Below are positions 7,451 to 10,694 of a stretch of DNA of 10,694 nucleotides, in pieces. Below the pieces are notes generated by a model. It saw only the letters and a list, made by a program, of their open reading frames with translations, was not told the origin of the DNA and made no database searches. The DNA is taken from the NCBI GenBank assembly GCA_003024985.2, contig PXIH01S0029264.1; one strand, written 5' to 3'. Within the stretch, counting starts at the first letter, position 1. Every line of letters starts with the position of its first letter. This DNA is from Euperipatoides rowelli. Taxonomy: Eukaryota; Onychophora; Udeonychophora; Euonychophora; Peripatopsidae. The translations under genes and the position numbers were made by a program.

Positions 7451-7489
7451 CTACTACAGAAAATACCTGTCAAACCTAGAATTTATTTT

Positions 7490-7990
7490 CACCACCTTAC
7501 ATACCTTATTCTGCAAATCACCAACTGTGTATGGGACAAAGAAGTAAGGCTAGCCTTCCAGAATATCTAAAAAGCAGTCATCTCAACTAGACTCTTAACA
7601 CACTCTGATCCAGAAATGCCAATCATTGTTGCTTCAGATGAATCATTGACAAGCTTAAGAGTGATCATTTTGCACTTGGGTAATGATGGTAAAGAGTGCA
7701 CGAAAACTTTTGCCTCATGCTCTTTAACAATAACCAAGAAGAACTATTCACAAATGGATAAACAGGCACTATATAATCTTTATGGCAAAAATATTCCACA
7801 AATTTATCTTTGGAAGACAATTCAAGTTATTAACTGATGACAAACCCTGACACACATATTTGACAGTCAAAAATCTGTACCAATACTAGCAGCATCCCTA
7901 CTTCAATGATGGTTCTTAAGATTAGCCATGTATGACTACAGAATAAAATACCAAACATCTCCAATTTCTGGCCAACTCCCATCATGTACT
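7490..7990 (+). pseudogene. Gypsy-2 RNase H remnant
   Basis: A 73-residue open frame at 7616-7837 reads MPIIVASDESLTSLRVII, the RNase H first strand with SDAS changed to SDES. FASCSLTITKKNYSQMDKQAL follows, where the family has FASRTL and YSQIEKEAL; the second acidic residue is replaced. The DHKP equivalent is found in the next frame as LTDDKP at about 7832-7850. Beyond it, traces of the end of the domain continue to about 7960. One catalytic acid is lost and the domain is split over two frames. Confidence 0.75.
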
Positions 7991-8059
7991 GATGAAATCA
8001 AATATGAAAAAAAAAATATCAATGGCCATAGTATACACAAAATCAAAATGGTCAAGAAA

Positions 8060-9235
8060 GGACTCCACAACCCCAGAACTTAAGCCTTACTAATCTAAGA
8101 AGATGAAATCACCATCCTGGAGAATTGCTTATTTTGGTGATAAAGATTAATAGTACCTCATAAACAGAGACCACACCTCCTGGAAGAATTGAACAGACAT
8201 CATTAGGCATTATTATATTTAAAATAATGGCATGCACTTTAACTTGGTGGCCAGACATTGATAAAGATATTGAATGCACACCCCACAAGTGTTAATAATG
8301 TACACTTTACACCTGAGAACCAACAAAGGCACCATAACACCACTGGATCAAGAAGTAAGTCAGCTGAGAATGGCTCATCTTGACATTGTGGTTCACCTTG
8401 CATGTCACACCTTCTCGGTGATAGTTGAAGTATACATAAATGTCCGGAGTTATTCTTGATGACCACCACTGACACTCTAAATACAGTCAAAGTATTAGAC
8501 AACTGCTTTGAGTGTTAAGGGTACCCTGTAAATATTGTTTTAGACAACATTACACTGTTCAAATCTAACACCTTTGCAACCTTCTACTGAAATAGAGGAT
8601 TACATCACACTTTGATCTAACCCTTCCATCTGCCTCCTATAGACAGGCAGAAATATTTATGCAGGTACTCAAAAATTTCCAATACAAGCTACAGCTCTGT
8701 ACAAATTTTGGCTTATAAATTAGCAACATACTTTTCACTTATTGCAGCACCTTACTGACATCAATAAGGATATCATCAGCTGTACTATTCCTAGAGCAGA
8801 AACTTAAAAATCACCTGCATCTAGTAAAACCTCCATGCAAGACACCAACCAATACACCAGAAAAAGATGCCACAATATTACAAGGTTCCCAAATTAGAGA
8901 CAAAGTGCTCTATAAATCCTTCACAAACAACAACCCAATCTTGTGTTTGGATAAAGGGGTGATAAGGAAATACAGAGTATAATTCCCTGGTGGTAGGAGA
9001 GGCAAGCATCATGCATAACAACTGGATGCATCAGAACTGATGGAACAACCAGAGACAGAATTACCTTGGTACCCAATTATCATGGTCAATACCAACATCC
9101 ACAGACCTCACACCACCAAACCTGAGGGAACCATAGTGCTACCAGCACCCCCTGTTCAATCCCAAAACAGAATCAAATGGGGTGGGGGCAAAGGAGGGTG
9201 GGAGAAGGGGGAAATATTAACTGTCATCATTTAAC
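8060..9235 (+). pseudogene. Gypsy-2 integrase and Pol tail remnant
   Basis: VPHKQRPHLLEELNRHH (about 8155-8205) begins the zinc-binding region, followed by WWPDIDKDIE near 8247-8275. In the core, Asp codons appear in LDIVV (8382-8384) and VLDNITLF (8543-8545), and Glu in QAEIFMQVLK (8650-8652). These are the DDE positions, but a frame slip between the last two spoils the 35-residue spacing. The region 8730-8830 ends with HLHLVKP, the usual end of the core. The frame near 8880-8990 (KVLYKSF, IRKYRV) and 9040-9234 (ELPWYPI and proline-rich sequence) is the C-terminal tail common to this Pol family. The tail frame runs into the polypurine tract. Many stops are present throughout. Confidence 0.75.
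9179..9214 (+). promoter_or_regulatory. G-rich polypurine tract of Gypsy-2 with G-quadruplex pattern
   Basis: Five G-runs of three to five (9179-9182, 9184-9188, 9196-9198, 9200-9202, 9207-9211) are separated by loops of 1, 7, 1 and 4 bases, satisfying the usual G3+N1-7 pattern. It lies at the end of pol where the plus-strand primer of an LTR element is expected. One T and one C interrupt the 5' half; from 9200 to 9214 all bases are purines. Confidence 0.7.
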
Positions 9236-9557
9236 ATCCTAGGGCACAGATGTTCTGCATGGGTTATCTTAGTACAGAGAAAAATCCCCTTGCATACTGG
9301 TAATGAAAGAAAAATTTGACATTTCCAGCTCTGGGGCTACTCAGGATCAAACCTAATATTCCTTATATGTACAGCTTAGACAATGAACAATCTAAACCAC
9401 TAGACCACCAAGGCTGTACAAACATTTTTGACCAACCCACCTCTCTCCTAGTCACTTTACTACTTCTAGGTCCCACAACAAATTAAAAGAGTGTTCAGAG
9501 AAGAAAAATAAATCCCTCTTATATTCACAATTTATCAAATATAAAAATTCAGCCACA
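9222..9557 (+). mobile_element. Possible 3' LTR or 3' flank of Gypsy-2
   Basis: After the purine tract, TGTCATCATT at 9222 could be an LTR start, with AATAAA at 9507-9512 and an end of the CA type just before LINE-B (GCCACA, to 9557). No partner LTR is in the window. The start (CATCATTTAAC) and GCATGGGTT near 9260 recall, from memory only, a common cephalopod dispersed repeat. The tRNA-like SINE head lies inside this stretch on the other strand. The borders are provisional. Confidence 0.35.
9340..9414 (-). mobile_element. tRNA-derived SINE head (tRNA-Glu-like)
   Basis: Read on the minus strand from 9414, the sequence begins GCCTTGGTGGTCTAGTGG, close to the 5' half of eukaryotic tRNA-Glu. The A box TGGTCTAGTGG is at 9407-9397. 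A B box, GGTTTGATCC, is at 9353-9344 and differs from consensus at the C-to-T change. These are the internal RNA polymerase III promoter elements. The acceptor stem does not close, so this is not a tRNA gene. The SINE body and tail probably extend leftward, possibly as far as about 9222, but no A-rich tail or target duplication is clear. Confidence 0.65.
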
Positions 9558-9574
9558 ACTTCCGGTCAACATGG
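9558..9574 (+). promoter_or_regulatory. ETS-like and YY1-like motifs at the LINE-B start
   Basis: ACTTCCGGT (9558-9566) matches an ETS-family site, and CAACATGG (9567-9574) resembles a YY1 core and includes the ORF1 ATG at 9571-9573. Together they look like a compact internal promoter/initiator of a LINE. No factor binding is shown by sequence alone. Confidence 0.4.
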
Positions 9575-10694
9575 TGGAGTTACAGCAGTGTGTTGAGAAT
9601 GAGAAGAAATTAGAGTCGGATAAATGGTTTAATAAGTTGAAAGAATATATAAGAAAAGGTAGCAGTGTAGCGAAAGAAGAGGACAGTATATCGGAGAGAA
9701 TGGTGAAACTCATAAACAGTTTGAAATATTGGTTTTCGATCTTTAAGTCTGCGTATGCTAGTAAAGAGGTTAGAATGGACGTGCCGAGTGTTTTATTGGA
9801 GGTCATCAAAAAGTTGGAAAGGATGCTATTGCAGGAGTATTTCTACCTAGGAATAACAGATATNTAGGTATAGATTTTTGTGATGAAGAAAGTTGTGCAA
9901 TGGTGGAGAAAACGTTTACATGTTATAAAGGGGCATATGTTGTACCGGTAGCCTATGGTGGATTGGATCGATTTTTAGATATTAGAGTCCATTGGGCTCC
10001 GATTCAAGATCAATTTGATGAAATTATTGAAATGTTTAATGAATATGTGGAAGTGGCATCAATTAAATATGAGGAATTGAAAGTAAGTGAAGGTATTTAT
10101 GTTAAGAATGGAGTTATTGCAATTAAGGCTGCTCCAAAATTAAATGTGAAGGATAGTGACATTCCTTATTTCTTAGAGATGGGATCATTGACATTGTTAG
10201 TTATTATAAGGGGTAGACCTCCTATTTGTCTNAATTGCAAAAGATTGGGTCATAAGGCCTATGAGTGTTTATTTGAAAGGTGTGTGCAGTGTAAATTGTT
10301 TGTGGAGGGGGGCATCAAGGAGGGAAAACCTGTCCCGAATATATTTTGTCCCGAATATATATATGTTGAGAGAGCGTTTCCATTATTGGAAGAAGGATTT
10401 GAGTATAATGATGGAAAAAATGGTGAGCAAAATAGTAATGATTTGGCAGAACAAGGGGGTAACGACAGTGAAGCAAGAAGAGNGGCAGGCGATAAAAATT
10501 TTAGTATGAAATGTGATGTTAGTGTGGGGCAGGATTTAGAGGGAAATAATGGTTTTACTAGCAAAATGGCCGGTGCGACAATGACNGAGATGCATAAGTT
10601 AATTGGTGATAGTGGAGAAGATGATAATAACATGGACTTTCAAGTAGTTTTAAAACGTAGCAGATGTAGGATGTCGGGATATGAAACAGCTCCA
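9571..10694 (+). pseudogene. LINE-B ORF1 protein (RNA-binding, zinc-knuckle), frameshifted, partial
   Basis: Expected to bind LINE RNA as the nucleic-acid chaperone of the particle. ATG 9571 opens MVELQQCVEN and DKWFNKL. Near the A-run 9808-9812 the true frame changes to one that stays open to the window end (about 290 codons; first ATG in it at 9900). In that frame PRNNRY-x-GID, RVHWAPIQD (around 9985-10010) and PPICLNCKRLGHKAYEC are found; the last is a perfect C-x2-C-x4-H-x4-C knuckle at 10227-10268. A second knuckle begins CVQC (10278-10289), but its His and last Cys are out of frame. An acidic, Gly/Asn-rich region follows, with QVVLKRSR near the end, similar to ORF1 C-termini in Tx1-like LINEs. 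Four single N bases lie at 9864, 10232, 10483 and 10586. If the frame change is a sequencing error, the gene may be intact. Confidence 0.7.
10331..10362 (+). repeat. 16-bp tandem duplication in LINE-B ORF1
   Basis: TGTCCCGAATATATTT (10331-10346) is followed at once by TGTCCCGAATATATAT (10347-10362). Sixteen bases is not a multiple of three, so the duplication shifts the frame by one. It lies just after the second zinc knuckle. Confidence 0.8.

Larger units (their letters stand above)
6297..9235 (+). mobile_element. Gypsy-2: second Ty3/Gypsy retrotransposon, strongly decayed
   Basis: Protease, RT, RNase H, integrase and a G-rich polypurine tract follow in Ty3/Gypsy order. Gag is absent; the recognisable part starts just before the protease. 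Stops and frame changes are much denser than in Gypsy-1, so this copy looks older. Its motifs (LDTG, LPFGIASA, YLDD, WWPDIDKDIE) differ from those of Gypsy-1, so it belongs to another lineage and the two are not duplicates of each other. Confidence 0.8.
9558..10694 (+). mobile_element. LINE-B: 5' end of a non-LTR retrotransposon (Tx1/L1-like)
   Basis: A short GC-richer start, ACTTCCGGTCAACATGG, leads directly into an ORF1 that runs to the window end. The 5' UTR is minimal, as in LINE-A. Coding sequence is much better preserved than in the other elements, suggesting a younger insertion. Its 3' part, including ORF2, is outside the window. Confidence 0.65.

Noticed and set aside
8239-8502. Overlapping open frames on both strands inside the Gypsy-2 integrase
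   Set aside because: Both are in frames different from the integrase motifs and match nothing recognisable.
9340-9414. Functional tRNA gene on the minus strand
   Set aside because: A and B boxes are present, but the acceptor and anticodon stems do not close properly, so a SINE head is the better call.
10259-10633. Minus-strand open frame of about 124 codons
   Set aside because: It overlaps the LINE-B ORF1 frame, which has a perfect zinc knuckle and family motifs; the minus-strand product has low-complexity Ser/Pro/Leu content and no recognisable motif.
1-10694. CRISPR array, prokaryotic operon or phage defence system
   Set aside because: No regularly spaced repeats, no bacterial-type gene arrangement, and all coding remnants are eukaryotic retroelement proteins.

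Overview
The window reads as intergenic DNA from an animal genome, packed with old retroelements; I see no host gene. It is AT-rich, has long A/T runs and poly(A) tails, and every recognisable protein is Gag, Pol or LINE protein with stops and frame changes. Bacterial-style operons, ribosome binding sites and tRNA/rRNA genes are absent. Family resemblance (K02A2.6-like Ty3/Gypsy Pol, Tx1-like LINE ORF1 with a zinc knuckle, a tRNA-Glu-headed SINE) suits an invertebrate. A mollusc, perhaps a cephalopod, is my best guess, but weakly supported.

Layout. 1-183: flanking DNA, nothing recognised. 184-6291: one interrupted LINE (LINE-A), represented by ORF1 (201 to about 1190), the C-terminal end of ORF2 (about 5600-6100), and a 3' UTR with AATAAA and poly(A). 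Twelve-base direct repeats with one mismatch (172-183 and 6291-6302) flank it and look like its target site duplication. Inside it, from about 1190 to about 5470, lies Gypsy-1, a Ty3/Gypsy element that lost its 5' LTR and the N-terminal part of Gag. It keeps gag zinc knuckles, protease, reverse transcriptase, RNase H, integrase, a purine tract and a probable 3' LTR. A single deletion running from LINE ORF1 into gag would explain the junction near 1190 together with the missing ORF2 endonuclease/RT and 5' LTR.

About 6300-9235: Gypsy-2, a second and more decayed Ty3/Gypsy element of another lineage (YLDD instead of IGDD in RT). It ends in a very G-rich polypurine tract (9179-9214). 9222 to about 9557: probable LTR or other 3' flank, containing a minus-strand tRNA-derived SINE head (9340-9414). 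9558-10694: the 5' end of a younger LINE (LINE-B), whose ORF1 runs off the window with one clear frame change and a second pair that cancel.

Both LINEs and both Gypsy elements point along the + strand; only the SINE and a small poly(A)-only insertion point the other way. The genes do not form a working pathway. The interest lies in the order of insertions and in several small footprints: a poly(T) insertion with 8-bp target duplication inside RT, a 65-bp tandem duplication, a hairpin with a TATA box at its tip, a G-quadruplex-type purine tract, and start codons embedded in YY1-like motifs.
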